Positions 9,510-19,567 of a DNA stretch of 64,000 nt are shown piece after piece. Below the pieces are notes generated by a model. It made no database searches, was not told the DNA's origin, and saw only the letters and a list, made by a program, of their open reading frames with translations. The position numbers and the translations under genes were made by a program. The number at the start of each line of letters is the position of its first letter. Positions within the stretch are counted from its first letter, which is position 1. Source of the stretch: Chlamydiales bacterium STE3 (lineage in GTDB: Bacteria; Chlamydiota; Chlamydiia; Chlamydiales; Parachlamydiaceae); NCBI GenBank assembly GCA_011125455.1, contig VKHO01000035.1, forward strand, positions 40,683 to 104,682, read 5' to 3'.

Positions 9510-10970
9510 ATGAAAATGACCAAACCTCCAAAACTCGCAATCGTCGGCAGACCTAATGTCGGTAAATCTGCTCTTTTTAACTCAATCTGTCAAAAAAAAA
9601 TTGCGATTGTTGACGAAACAGAAGGCGTAACTCGAGATCGTCTTTATGGTGAATCGCATCTATTTGGGTTTTCGTTTCAGGTCATCGATACAGGTGGAAT
9701 CGATCCTAAGTCAAAAGCGCAGTTCAATGAACACATTAAACAGCAAGCTGAAATTGCTATTGAAGAAGCAGATACTATTGTAATGGTAGTAGATGGAAAA
9801 ATCGGCATCACTGCTTTAGATCAGGAAATTGCCTCAATCCTTTTGCGCACAAAAAAACCTGTTTGTCTTGCAGTCAACAAAATTGATTCTCCTGAACTGC
9901 GTGATCACATTTATTCTTTTCTCGCTTTAGGGATCAAAGATGTTGTTGCAGTATCCGCTGCCCAAAATTGGCAAATAGCAGAACTCCTAGAGACGGCTTT
10001 AAAAAGTTTTCCCCGCGATGTTGAGGTAGAAAAGGAACCAGAGTCAATCAAGATTGCTATTATTGGAAGACCTAATGTTGGCAAATCCTCTTTAGTAAAC
10101 TACTTCCTAGAAGAGGACCGCTGCATTGTCAGCCCCATTCCCGGAACCACAAGGGACAGCGTTGATATTTCATTCACTATAGACGGAACTTTATATACAC
10201 TAATTGACACTGCGGGTATCCGCAGAAAGAAAAGTGAACAAGATGTCATTGAAAAATTCGCAGCTATTCGCACAGAACGCGCCATAGAGCGTGCCGACCT
10301 TTGCCTTTTTCTAATTGATGCGCAAGAGGGAATGACCGCACAAGAAAAACGAATTGCAACACAAGTAGAAGAAGCAGGCAAATGTTGCATCTTGCTATTT
10401 AATAAATGGGACCTTGTCAAAGGCTTTCGCATGGAGCACTGCTTGAAAGGTTTAGAAATGGCTGTCCCCTTCTTAAAACATTGTCCTAAACTCTTTATTT
10501 CTGCGAAAAGTGGCAGAAATTTAGAAAAGATTTTCCCGCTTGCTGCGCAAGTGTATGCAGATTCAAAACTGCGTATCACCACGCATCAATTGAATAAATT
10601 TATCGGGCAGGCAATGCAAAAGAACCATCCGCCAATGATTACAGGCAAGCGTCTCCGCATCTATTATATGGCACAAGTAGACATCCAACCCCCTACTTTT
10701 GTTGTTTTTGTCAATTACCCCAATTTAATGTCTGATAGTTATAGAAAATACATTTATAATCAACTGCGGGAAACCTACGGTTTTTCAGGGGTTCCAATTA
10801 ATCTTTACCTTAAAGGCAAAGAGAAGAAAGACCGCCAGCATAGACCGGACTTAGAGAACAAACAGACCTGGCAAACTAAAAAGATTGACGAAGAATTTGC
10901 TGAAGAAGAGTTTCTAGGAGAGGATTTTGAAGACGAGTTTGAGTACGAGGAAGAGCTTACCGAAGAATAA
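9510..10970 (+). CDS. der: Ribosome biogenesis GTPase Der (EngA)
   Basis: Two consecutive Era-like GTPase domains are visible: GRPNVGKSALFN near the N-terminus with NKID, and GRPNVGKSSLVN near residue 190 with DTAG and NKWD. The C-terminal KH-like domain is at about 350-440, followed by a strongly acidic tail rich in Glu and Asp, typical of chlamydial Der. Der acts in maturation of the 50S subunit. Two ATG codons compete (9510 and 9516); the purine-rich AGAGAG at about 9503-9508 is better spaced from 9516, so the first two residues may not be translated. Confidence 0.95.
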   Translation: MKMTKPPKLAIVGRPNVGKSALFNSICQKKIAIVDETEGVTRDRLYGESHLFGFSFQVIDTGGIDPKSKAQFNEHIKQQAEIAIEEADTIVMVVDGKIGITALDQEIASILLRTKKPVCLAVNKIDSPELRDHIYSFLALGIKDVVAVSAAQNWQIAELLETALKSFPRDVEVEKEPESIKIAIIGRPNVGKSSLVNYFLEEDRCIVSPIPGTTRDSVDISFTIDGTLYTLIDTAGIRRKKSEQDVIEKFAAIRTERAIERADLCLFLIDAQEGMTAQEKRIATQVEEAGKCCILLFNKWDLVKGFRMEHCLKGLEMAVPFLKHCPKLFISAKSGRNLEKIFPLAAQVYADSKLRITTHQLNKFIGQAMQKNHPPMITGKRLRIYYMAQVDIQPPTFVVFVNYPNLMSDSYRKYIYNQLRETYGFSGVPINLYLKGKEKKDRQHRPDLENKQTWQTKKIDEEFAEEEFLGEDFEDEFEYEEELTEE

Positions 10971-10983
10971 TTTCAAAGCTATG

Positions 10984-11002
10984 TCACTGTCTTAGACAGT
11001 GA
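10984..11002. terminator. Hairpin between convergent der and LRR gene
   Basis: Perfect 8-bp arms TCACTGTC and GACAGTGA with a 3-base loop, 14 bases after the der stop codon. No T run follows, so it may be a weak terminator or an mRNA 3'-end stabilising structure. Confidence 0.35.
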
Positions 11003-11169
11003 AAGCTTGCATATAGGGCAGGCTTAACTCGTAAGCTGTTGATATCTAGCTTGCTCCTAAACACCAGGTAATCGCTAACCTATCCTGAACCTGTGTGTCA
11101 TTTAGAAAGTAAGCTTATTACTTTGGTTTAGAAAAGAAATACGACACGATTTGCACAGCAAATGAAGCC

Positions 11170-12615
11170 TTAGCTCAGATCGACCTTAAAATCAATTGAC
11201 CTACCCGCAGCAAACAGCCGCATATACCTCTTTGCTTCATTATCGAGTCGGTTGTAGCTCAAATCGAGGACTTTCAACGCGGGGATATTGGCAAGCAACT
11301 TCAAAATGCGTATGACCCCCTCTGTTGTGAGTAAATTGTCTTGAAAGGAAAGATATTCCAAACAGAGATTTCCTTGAAAACATTCTAGTATAGCCACACA
11401 GTCTTCATTGCTTAATTGATTATCGCTAAACAAAAGTTTGGAAATAAACCCTTTAAACTTTCTTCCCTCCCATAAGAGGTGTAGCTTTAAATTTCCTAAT
11501 CGATTTCCTGAGATGTCTAAGGAACGCAATGATTCGCTGGATTGAAGAATATGCGCAAGACTTTCTCCTATATCCCTATTTGCTTCACCAAAGGTGTAGG
11601 ACAAAACCAGATGTTCTAGGCTACTGTAGTTTAAAAAATTATGAAAGAATTGAACGATTGCAGGAGGATTTAGAGTGAAGCTAGATAAATGGATAGAGAT
11701 TAGCTTTTCAGCTTCCTTTTTCATGCCTAGAAACGGCTCAAGGATCGCCTGAATACTACCATGTTCTGGCTCTCCATCATTAACATAAGTCAAAGCCACA
11801 TCTCGAATATTAGGATTTGCAGCAAGTAACTCTGCAACGTTAGCCTCTTCGTTGTTATGGCAATGCATATTATATAACCGGACGGTATGAAGAGATTTAT
11901 GCTTTGAAAGCTCTTGAATGAGAGAAAGGCAAGATGAGGGAAAAATAGGAGATTTCAGCTCAAAAACCTCTAATGTTTTATTGCCTCGCAGCCCTTCTAA
12001 CAATACTTTCAACCTCTCAGGTGAATACCAACCATTCAATAAAGCGAGTCGTTTAATGTGTGGACTTTCCTTGAGTAGATGGCTAACCATTTCTAATGCG
12101 TCTAGGCTGTCTGGCATCTCTAACTCAAGGTCTTCAAGAGATGGATGTTCATGTGCCTTTTCAAAAATACGCGCAATTTCGTCAGTTTTAACATGAATTT
12201 TTAAAACTTTTAAAGAAGGAAGAACACTGAGAATGCTGCCTTTTTGAGGACAAACAAAGGAGTCTTGCTGTTCTAAGAGCGACAATCTTTCGACATGTCT
12301 AAATCCTTCAGAGTAAGAAAAAATTTTGGAAAAATCAGTGACGCGATTAGCAAATTTAATTTCAACTAAAGTCTGACGGCTTAAAAGTTCCATTAAACAG
12401 GAGTCGTTTTTTTTCCTGCGATTTACTAGCCAAACTTTGATGGTTTGACATTTTTTTAAAAATAATTTTCTCGTCGAAGAGCTTTCATGCCAAACGCATT
12501 TAGTAATAAGATCTACAAGATCAGAGGTTAGAGAATTAAGCTCTTCTTTTTTAAAAGATTCCAGATTTTTTACAATTGACTGGCAACACTGAGCTAAAAG
12601 AGACTTCACTTGCAT
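11170..12615 (-). CDS. Leucine-rich repeat protein, ribonuclease-inhibitor-like (candidate effector)
   Basis: From about residue 130 to the end there are irregular LRR units of about 28 residues of the ribonuclease-inhibitor type, for example LRSLDISGNRLGNLKLHLL, LEYLSFQDNLLTTEGVIRIL and LKVLDLSYNRLDNEAKRYM. The N-terminal 120 residues are helical with several Lys and Cys residues and match nothing recognised; an F-box was considered but not supported. No signal peptide. The start is taken as ATG 12615, with GGGAG about 12 bases upstream, rather than an in-frame TTG at 12633. Such proteins are commonly T3SS effectors in amoeba-associated chlamydiae; that role is inferred. Confidence 0.75.
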   Translation of the reverse strand: MQVKSLLAQCCQSIVKNLESFKKEELNSLTSDLVDLITKCVWHESSSTRKLFLKKCQTIKVWLVNRRKKNDSCLMELLSRQTLVEIKFANRVTDFSKIFSYSEGFRHVERLSLLEQQDSFVCPQKGSILSVLPSLKVLKIHVKTDEIARIFEKAHEHPSLEDLELEMPDSLDALEMVSHLLKESPHIKRLALLNGWYSPERLKVLLEGLRGNKTLEVFELKSPIFPSSCLSLIQELSKHKSLHTVRLYNMHCHNNEEANVAELLAANPNIRDVALTYVNDGEPEHGSIQAILEPFLGMKKEAEKLISIHLSSFTLNPPAIVQFFHNFLNYSSLEHLVLSYTFGEANRDIGESLAHILQSSESLRSLDISGNRLGNLKLHLLWEGRKFKGFISKLLFSDNQLSNEDCVAILECFQGNLCLEYLSFQDNLLTTEGVIRILKLLANIPALKVLDLSYNRLDNEAKRYMRLFAAGRSIDFKVDLS

Positions 12616-13109
12616 AATAACTCGATCTCCCAAGCAATCACAAACTTAGCTACAAAACAAAGCCTGTGAGGATTTACTGATAAAAAAAATTTAAAATAGC
12701 GATTGCAATGTGAAAGTGTGATTTGTTTTTGAATCGAGAGCTATATCAAATGTCTACCATGAAAACATCAACCATAAAAAAATCTTTTAAGACTCAAGCA
12801 TACAATGCTATTCCATAGTTTCTAATTAAAAATTGTTAATGAGAAATTATTATCAAGAAGGTTAGGACAAGCAGAGATTTATTACAATAGCAACTTCTGC
12901 GTTCATAAGACTACTAAAGGAGAACTCCTAGAGGCAAAGAGTAAGAAATTTCAATAAAAATTTTGCCATTTACACACATCCACAAACACACCTCACTAGC
13001 CAAAACTTAACGCACCAGGCACTGCTTCGCTAACTCTCCGTCAGTTGTTTGAGTTTTTGTGCTAAATACACAAGGCTAGAGGGGTTTGTATGATTAGAAA
13101 GATCGCGCA
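12616..13109. other. Intergenic region between LRR and SNF2 genes
   Basis: About 490 AT-rich bases between two minus-strand genes. No gene, RNA or clear repeat was recognised. It must contain the promoter of the LRR gene and possibly the terminator of the SNF2 gene, but no firm boxes were seen. Confidence 0.4.
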
Positions 13110-16100
13110 TTAAAGGTTAGGGAAATCCTGGAGTAAGTGCATCAGCTCGTCGCGAGAAAAACGTTTTAATACTTCATGATCGTCAACACCAACGACATCT
13201 TCCATCAGTTGTCCTTTGCGTTGAATCAGCTCATGAATGCGCTCTTCGAACGTTTTTTTTGTTATCAATTTGAACACTTGAACATTTCTGTGTTGCCCGA
13301 TACGGTGCACACGATCTGTAGCTTGGTCTTCCCGAGCTTTATTCCACCACCGATCGTAATGAATGACCACTGAAGCTGCAGTAAGATCAATCCCTAATCC
13401 CGCAGCTTTAAGCGAAGCAACAAACACTTCACACTTGGGATCTTGATGGAAAATTCTAATCTGCTCACTTCTATCCTTAGTAACGCCTCTGATTCCAGCA
13501 TAACCAATGCCCTGCGTTTTCAAATAGCTCTCTATAATATCTAGCATTCCTAAGTATTGCGAAAAAATGACGACTTTTTGCGCACTTTCCCTGGCTTCCT
13601 GTAAAAGCTCTACAAAAAGATCCCATTTTCCAGATTGATACTTTTTGTAGTCTCCTACCTTCTTTAAATACAAGGCGGGGTGATCAACAACCTGCTTTAA
13701 ATGAGAAAGTAAAGCAAAAATGTGAATATAGGGAATCGTTTTTGAAGAATCATTAAGATCAGGAAGCAAGCGGTCTCTTCCTTGCTGTAAAACCTCTTGG
13801 TATAGCTTAGCCTGGTCAAGATGCATATCACAATGGGACATTTCTTCTGTTTTATCAGGAAGATCTAGCAAAACATCCTCTTTCTTCCGACGCAGCACAA
13901 AGGGTTTAATGAGCCGATTGAGCTTTTGTTTTTGCCGCATATCATTTTCACGTTCAATAGGCTTAATATATAATCGAGAAAATTCATTGTCAGGAGGCAT
14001 GTACAGAGGGAGAACAATGTCAAATAGAGCTTTTAATTCTCTTAAGCGATTTTCAATCGGAGTTCCTGTCAAACCAAGGCGCATTGTAGCGCGTATATTT
14101 AATAAGCTATTATAGAGGCGGCTTTGGAAATTCTTCGCAACTTGGATCTCATCAAATATGGCTACGGTGAAATCATGCTTTTGAAAAAACTTCATCTCAT
14201 TTCTTAAGATCCCATAGGATGTCAAAAGTACATCATAATCTTGTCCTGCTAATTCTTTTCTCTTCGTCCCATGGAAAATTAAAATTTTTAAATCGGGGAG
14301 AAATTCCTGCAATTTTTCTTGCCAGTGATAAAGTACAGAAGTAGGACAGACAACCAAAAAACGCTTTTTTTCTTTCTTTTTCATGTTTTTGATCGCCACA
14401 AATAAAGCCATCGCTTGGTGGGTCTTACCCAATCCCATGTCATCGCATAGCAAACCACTCAAACCATATTCAAAAAGTGAAAACAGCCACTGGACACCCT
14501 TATCTTGATAAGGCCTTAAAACACTTTTTAAGCCTGTTAAATTGACAGGCACTTCATGTTTGGTTTCAAGCAACTCTTGCAATATTTTTTTACTGGCAGC
14601 ATCGCATTCGATTTCTTCTAAAGCATTCAATCTAATCAGCTCTACAGAGGAAAAATGGATCTCATTGTTTTTCATATCCACTTGGTTTTCTTTGATAGAC
14701 CGAAACCAATCAAAACGACTTACTGATAAATCGATGAGTCCATAAGGGGAAAAAAAATAGGGTTGCTTTTGTTTGTAGGCTTGGTAAAGCTCGGCAAAAG
14801 GAACTTTTCCTTTTTCCGTTACATAGTTAATCGTTAAAACATAATCTCCATGCTTATTTTGAAAAATAGCAACATTAAAAGAAATTGTATCGGGCGCTTT
14901 TAGTTTAGGATCAAGGTGGGCGATATAAGGTTGAATTTGTATTAGATCTTCCCGGATAAAGTCCTTTATTTTTGCCCCTTGCACTGTGCGTTTCTCTGTG
15001 TAATTTTCAGGCAACCGCATCTCAATCGGCAATTCATAAAATCCTACATTTTCTACGTAAACGATATCATCATAAAATCTTAAGCGTTTACCTAAATATT
15101 CTGATTTTATTTGAAAAAAGGGAACAATTTCGATTTTAGAGACATCCGTTAAAGTCACATTTAATCCGACCTCTAGAAAAGGACATGTCGGAGCAAAAAA
15201 ATCTTGGACTAGCTCTAGGTCACTGTGGTTGTGGTGGATGAAACTTGGAATTTGCTCAGCGCTTATTGCCACCCCTTGCTGCAGTGGTAAGCTAATGGAC
15301 ACGTTACTTTTAGAATAAAATCCCTCACTCTCAACATAGACCCACGAGCCAAAATCTCTTGTTCTTTTTTTATGGTTTTCTAGCGAAAGCCTCTTACCAA
15401 ATGAAAGTCGGCCTATTCCATCCACTTTGTAGGTAATCTGAGCCTCTAGGCTGTGCAAATGGATTTTAAATCCTTCTTGCGTATTTAGCCATGCCATTTT
15501 TTGACGCACGAAATCTGTTATATCGTGCTCAGAAATGATCGTCTCTATAACAGGAAACTCTAAGCCATAAATCCAATAAAAACCTTTTTTTTCAATATAG
15601 GCCCAGTGGCCAAAAAACTTGGAATAGGGCTGAAGAAGATCTTTCTTTTCAAAAATATAAGTGGAAATGTGCAAGTTAAACTGAGCATCAAATTTCAAAA
15701 AGTAATTAGACTTAACAGGTTGCAAATGCAAGGTGACTCCACTAATTAATGGAGCAATCTCATTGGCATAGTGATCTAAAGCATAAGCAATCTCATCGCT
15801 TTGCAAAAGGGGGGATTTGAGAAGCGCATGTGTCTCTTTGGGGTAAAATCCAATCTTAGGAAGGTAATACCAATTTTCAAAAACGATTCTTTCCCTGGGA
15901 TCTTTTAATAAAGGTTTGATTTCTAATTGCAAAGTTTCGTGTTTTTCGTCGTAAAAAACGCTGCTGACAAAATCTTGGAGCTTATTGAATACTTTTAAAG
16001 AAGAATCAACAGTTGCCAAACCATCGATAATTGTGAGGAATTCTTCACCTTTAAAATGATAGACCAAAGAAAAACCTTTGAACTCGGCAACAAGATGAGA

Positions 16101-16757
16101 GGGAAGATCTTTGCTATCGTAACGAAACGACACAATGTTTAACTTACCTTTTTCTTGCTCCAATAGAATCCATCTCGCAAGGTCGCTCCAGAGGGATAAT
16201 TCGTATTGAAGTCCCTCGCTTGGCTTTCCCTTTCTCCATAAAGAGAGTTCCTGCTCAGAAAGATTGGAGAATTTTAGAGAGGTTTCTTCAGTCTCAAAGG
16301 GTTTTCTCTCAATCATTTCTAAGAGAAGAGATTTCACCTCTTCGTCTTTAAACACAATCTCCAATTGTGAATCAAAAAAGATGGCGTTTTTTTCTTTTTT
16401 GATTTTAGGGTGATCGCCAAAGTGCACGAAGAAAAGATGGCATAAAGCCTTCCAAAGAGAAAGTTCGTAGCGGATATGCAGTGGATGCACAGGGTTACTG
16501 TAAATCCGCAATAGGGCTGCAACCAAATGAACACATCCTTCATGCTGATCCTCTTCTTTGCAAGAACAGAATGCGTCCTGCAAACTCCCTTGGGAATCTA
16601 GCTGGACAAAAGCCCAGCAATCCTCTTTCGTATTCGGATCTAAAACTTTAATCTGATATGTTGCACCTGCAAATTGGATATCTTGAACAGAATCACGCGA
16701 AATAAGCTCCTCAGCTTCAGGAACATATTTTTTTAAGAGGTCTGGTATTGGGATCAT
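13110..16757 (-). CDS. SNF2-family DNA-dependent ATPase with N-terminal SWIM zinc finger
   Basis: A SWIM-type zinc finger lies at residues 64-77 (CSC then CVH). The large middle part has no recognised domain, although GFY-type blocks recur (VYVESEGFYSKSN, VYVENVGFYELP, AYIEKKGFYWIYG), suggesting internal repeats. The C-terminal half is a SNF2 helicase core: LCDDMGLGKTHQAMALF (Walker A), DEIQ (Walker B), LTGTPIENRL and the C-terminal helicase lobe with DRVHRIGQHRNVQVFKL. It corresponds to the long SWI/SNF-like helicases present in all chlamydiae. It likely remodels nucleoprotein during transcription or chromatin changes; the exact job is unknown. Only 69 bases separate it from the Hsp70-like gene upstream, so they may be co-transcribed. 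Confidence 0.9.
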   Translation of the reverse strand: MIPIPDLLKKYVPEAEELISRDSVQDIQFAGATYQIKVLDPNTKEDCWAFVQLDSQGSLQDAFCSCKEEDQHEGCVHLVAALLRIYSNPVHPLHIRYELSLWKALCHLFFVHFGDHPKIKKEKNAIFFDSQLEIVFKDEEVKSLLLEMIERKPFETEETSLKFSNLSEQELSLWRKGKPSEGLQYELSLWSDLARWILLEQEKGKLNIVSFRYDSKDLPSHLVAEFKGFSLVYHFKGEEFLTIIDGLATVDSSLKVFNKLQDFVSSVFYDEKHETLQLEIKPLLKDPRERIVFENWYYLPKIGFYPKETHALLKSPLLQSDEIAYALDHYANEIAPLISGVTLHLQPVKSNYFLKFDAQFNLHISTYIFEKKDLLQPYSKFFGHWAYIEKKGFYWIYGLEFPVIETIISEHDITDFVRQKMAWLNTQEGFKIHLHSLEAQITYKVDGIGRLSFGKRLSLENHKKRTRDFGSWVYVESEGFYSKSNVSISLPLQQGVAISAEQIPSFIHHNHSDLELVQDFFAPTCPFLEVGLNVTLTDVSKIEIVPFFQIKSEYLGKRLRFYDDIVYVENVGFYELPIEMRLPENYTEKRTVQGAKIKDFIREDLIQIQPYIAHLDPKLKAPDTISFNVAIFQNKHGDYVLTINYVTEKGKVPFAELYQAYKQKQPYFFSPYGLIDLSVSRFDWFRSIKENQVDMKNNEIHFSSVELIRLNALEEIECDAASKKILQELLETKHEVPVNLTGLKSVLRPYQDKGVQWLFSLFEYGLSGLLCDDMGLGKTHQAMALFVAIKNMKKKEKKRFLVVCPTSVLYHWQEKLQEFLPDLKILIFHGTKRKELAGQDYDVLLTSYGILRNEMKFFQKHDFTVAIFDEIQVAKNFQSRLYNSLLNIRATMRLGLTGTPIENRLRELKALFDIVLPLYMPPDNEFSRLYIKPIERENDMRQKQKLNRLIKPFVLRRKKEDVLLDLPDKTEEMSHCDMHLDQAKLYQEVLQQGRDRLLPDLNDSSKTIPYIHIFALLSHLKQVVDHPALYLKKVGDYKKYQSGKWDLFVELLQEARESAQKVVIFSQYLGMLDIIESYLKTQGIGYAGIRGVTKDRSEQIRIFHQDPKCEVFVASLKAAGLGIDLTAASVVIHYDRWWNKAREDQATDRVHRIGQHRNVQVFKLITKKTFEERIHELIQRKGQLMEDVVGVDDHEVLKRFSRDELMHLLQDFPNL

Positions 16758-16826
16758 AAAAGCTATTATAATAACAAATAGATAGTAGCGCTATGCTTTT
16801 TTTTAAAGCTTTTTACAATCAATCAA

Positions 16827-19529
16827 TTAAGGAGAATTTTTAAGGATTAGCCCTATAGGGAGTTGATCTGCAAAAAAGAGTTCTTGCTCTACTTCATTCA
16901 AAGCAGTTTGCCCCTCTAATAATTCTCTTAAACGATTTTCTCCTGGAAAACGTTCTATAATACCCGTAAGCAATTTCTTAGAAATATTGAGGTGGGGGTG
17001 GACACTATAACTTGCTAGTTGCATACACAAACGCGCTAGCACAGAATTATCTAACCCTTTAATATCTAGAAGCTTAAATAGCCAATCCTCCACAACTGCC
17101 TTATCCAAAGCTTGGGTAAATGGCGCATACATCAAATTTCTTGCGCCAACACGTCCCAATGCATAAACATCAGCGCTTTGATACTCAGCTGATATTATGC
17201 GTTGTATAATTGCATTTCCTAAAACAATCTTTTTAGCTGGTTCCAACCACTCTAAAGAGGCTAAAGTGCGCAATTTTTCGCTAAAAAGATAGTTTTCCTG
17301 TCTTTGTTTAAAAATGGGGAATTTACCATTTTTTATTTGCAGATCATCTAGAAGCATCTGCGCGATCCGGATTTGCTGGCCTTTCCCCAGCCCCCCAGCA
17401 ATGCGTCGATAAAAAATCCATTTTTGCAATAAAACGGCATCGGAAGGGTTTCCTTTTTGTAAATCAGCTAAAATCAGCTTCCACAACTCTTTCATCCGAT
17501 GTTCATCAAGCGGAAATCCAAATCCCGGTCTAAGAAAAAAACCTAAAGCATTCCAAAACCTTTCTTGCTGTTTAGGAAAGTTCTTGAAAGTCAACAAATG
17601 ATCTCCGAGCTTCCTTAATACGCTGATGGGCCAAGAAAGCCTTGGCTGATTCAGCCGTTTTTCTAAACCCTCCATTAACTTTTCATTGGATCCTTCATGA
17701 GAAAAATAGTGGTTTAAAAAATCCAATGCTGGACTAAGCGTCGTATTGTCATAGGTCTCATCAATGCGTCTATTTTTTTCAAAACCTAATAAAACATTAT
17801 CCGAACCCGAGTTGAACGCAAGGTTCCAAACATGTTCACTATTTTTAGACTGTAATGTTAATTCAAGCACGCCTATTGAGCTGAGTTTGGCAGCTAAATG
17901 TACAGGGATTAATTCTTTAGTTTGCCCAAATTTTAAAACAGTTTGCAGAGTAGGTAAGGGCAACATTTCTAAAGGGTCTATAGAGCTAAATTGACCAATT
18001 TTATCATCTAATCTTGTATGAGAGGCATATACTTTAAAACTCACTGGTGTATTTGGCAATAAATGGAAAAGAAAAGGTGAATGAAAGGTTTGATCTTCCT
18101 CACACCCCCTTTCAAGGAGTGTTAATGCTTTGGATTCTCCCTCGTGATTGACTTCAACATAATACGAGCGAGGCGATCCCCCTCCTATACGTGTGGAATG
18201 GCCTTGACGAGCTTTAGCAAAATGAGCAGCTCCCTTTGCAACGGCGAAATCGAAACTCTCCGTTTCCAATTCTTGAATAGATGTATCGCTAAACCAAGTT
18301 TGTAAAGAATGCAAAATTGCTTCACGGAATAGCTTAGGTTTGACAGCGCCCCCGTTAAACAAAACTTTAGAGGGCCTTTTGCCTACTTTATTCAAAAATT
18401 GAGCAAGATGCTTTGTAATTGAAGGCTCTTCTTCAAAGGGAAGACCTACACCTTTTAAAGCTTTTTTTTTGGCTGTTGTAAGAGCTTCAGGAAAGGTGTA
18501 TTGTCCAAAAAACCCTTCAGAAAGGAGGTTCCTCAGCTCTTCTCGGGCCAATTCAACTCTTTGGGTATTGCGTATAATGGACGCTCCCCTTCCTTGTACT
18601 ACCACCTGATAGGTAAGTGGACTTTCTTCAGCTAAAAGAATTTCTTTTGCCCTTCTTGCCGCAAATCTTAGTGCATGCGTTTCCTCATAAGACTCCACCT
18701 CTTCTTTCATTTTACTTTGGATCAGATGAGAAATGGCATGATCCATGTTATCACCCCCCAGTAGTAAGTGACTCCCTACAGCAATCCTGTCAAAAGAAAA
18801 TTTTTCCTCATTTTTTCTGACTTCAATTAAACTAAAGTCCGTTGTTCCCCCTCCAATATCAACAACCAACACGATATCACCTTCGGAAAGATTTTTCTTA
18901 AATGATTGCTCGTGATTTGCCATCCAACAATAAAATGCAGCTTGAGGCTCTTCAAGCAAAATCAAGGATTTAAAGCCCGCATTTCTCGCTGCTTCTAATG
19001 TCAATCCTCTGGCTGTTTCATCAAAAGAAGCAGGAATTGTGAGAACAATTTCTTGAGCTTCAAGTTCTTTGTCAGGATCCCCTTTTGCGATATAAAAGTT
19101 CCAAGCATGACGAATATGGTTTAGATAGCGAGAGCTCGCTTCCAAAGGACTAATTCTTTGGATAGAGCTGCTTGCATTTTCAGGTAGCAAAGCGCTTTTC
19201 TGATAGGCGTGTGGGTGGCAAAGCCAGCTTTTTGCAGAGTGGACCAGTTGTGTGGGGACTTGAGTTCCCTCTTCCCAAGCCACTTGACCTACAACATAGG
19301 AAAGAGTTTTTTGCCAAGGCAAAGAGTATTTAGCCGCTTGCTTTTCATCGAGAATATAACAATAAGAAGGTAAAGAATTCCGATGTTCTAATTTGCCATT
19401 AGCACCGATTTGAGGAATGAGAAAATTTCTTACAGCAAGTGTGGGATTAACCTCTTTATTTAAATCGACAAAAGCAACCGCACTATTTGTCGTTCCTAAA
19501 TCAATTCCTATAAGATAACGTGCACTCAT
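16827..19529 (-). CDS. Large Hsp70-family (DnaK-like) chaperone
   Basis: The N-terminal actin-like ATPase is clear: [19 protein letters not shown] (phosphate 1), VVDIGGGTTDFSLIEV (phosphate 2) and VLFNGGAVKPKLFREAIL (adenosine). At 900 residues it is much longer than DnaK (650 here, at 40385). After a degenerate substrate-binding part, about 300 C-terminal residues are helical and rich in Leu and Arg (RIAGGLGKGQQIRIAQMLL, YALGRVGARNLMYAP), resembling the C-terminal extension of the proteobacterial Hsp70 group that is distinct from DnaK, HscA and HscC. It is a cytoplasmic chaperone-like protein of unknown clients. Its position upstream of the SNF2 gene on the same strand suggests an operon. 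Confidence 0.85.
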   Translation of the reverse strand: MSARYLIGIDLGTTNSAVAFVDLNKEVNPTLAVRNFLIPQIGANGKLEHRNSLPSYCYILDEKQAAKYSLPWQKTLSYVVGQVAWEEGTQVPTQLVHSAKSWLCHPHAYQKSALLPENASSSIQRISPLEASSRYLNHIRHAWNFYIAKGDPDKELEAQEIVLTIPASFDETARGLTLEAARNAGFKSLILLEEPQAAFYCWMANHEQSFKKNLSEGDIVLVVDIGGGTTDFSLIEVRKNEEKFSFDRIAVGSHLLLGGDNMDHAISHLIQSKMKEEVESYEETHALRFAARRAKEILLAEESPLTYQVVVQGRGASIIRNTQRVELAREELRNLLSEGFFGQYTFPEALTTAKKKALKGVGLPFEEEPSITKHLAQFLNKVGKRPSKVLFNGGAVKPKLFREAILHSLQTWFSDTSIQELETESFDFAVAKGAAHFAKARQGHSTRIGGGSPRSYYVEVNHEGESKALTLLERGCEEDQTFHSPFLFHLLPNTPVSFKVYASHTRLDDKIGQFSSIDPLEMLPLPTLQTVLKFGQTKELIPVHLAAKLSSIGVLELTLQSKNSEHVWNLAFNSGSDNVLLGFEKNRRIDETYDNTTLSPALDFLNHYFSHEGSNEKLMEGLEKRLNQPRLSWPISVLRKLGDHLLTFKNFPKQQERFWNALGFFLRPGFGFPLDEHRMKELWKLILADLQKGNPSDAVLLQKWIFYRRIAGGLGKGQQIRIAQMLLDDLQIKNGKFPIFKQRQENYLFSEKLRTLASLEWLEPAKKIVLGNAIIQRIISAEYQSADVYALGRVGARNLMYAPFTQALDKAVVEDWLFKLLDIKGLDNSVLARLCMQLASYSVHPHLNISKKLLTGIIERFPGENRLRELLEGQTALNEVEQELFFADQLPIGLILKNSP

Positions 19530-19567
19530 CCTTAAAGCCTAAATTCTTATTAAATAGAAACTTCCTT

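Noticed and set aside
11170..12615. F-box at the N-terminus of the LRR protein
   Set aside because: Helical start but no L-P-x-E/L...W pattern of an F-box could be aligned.
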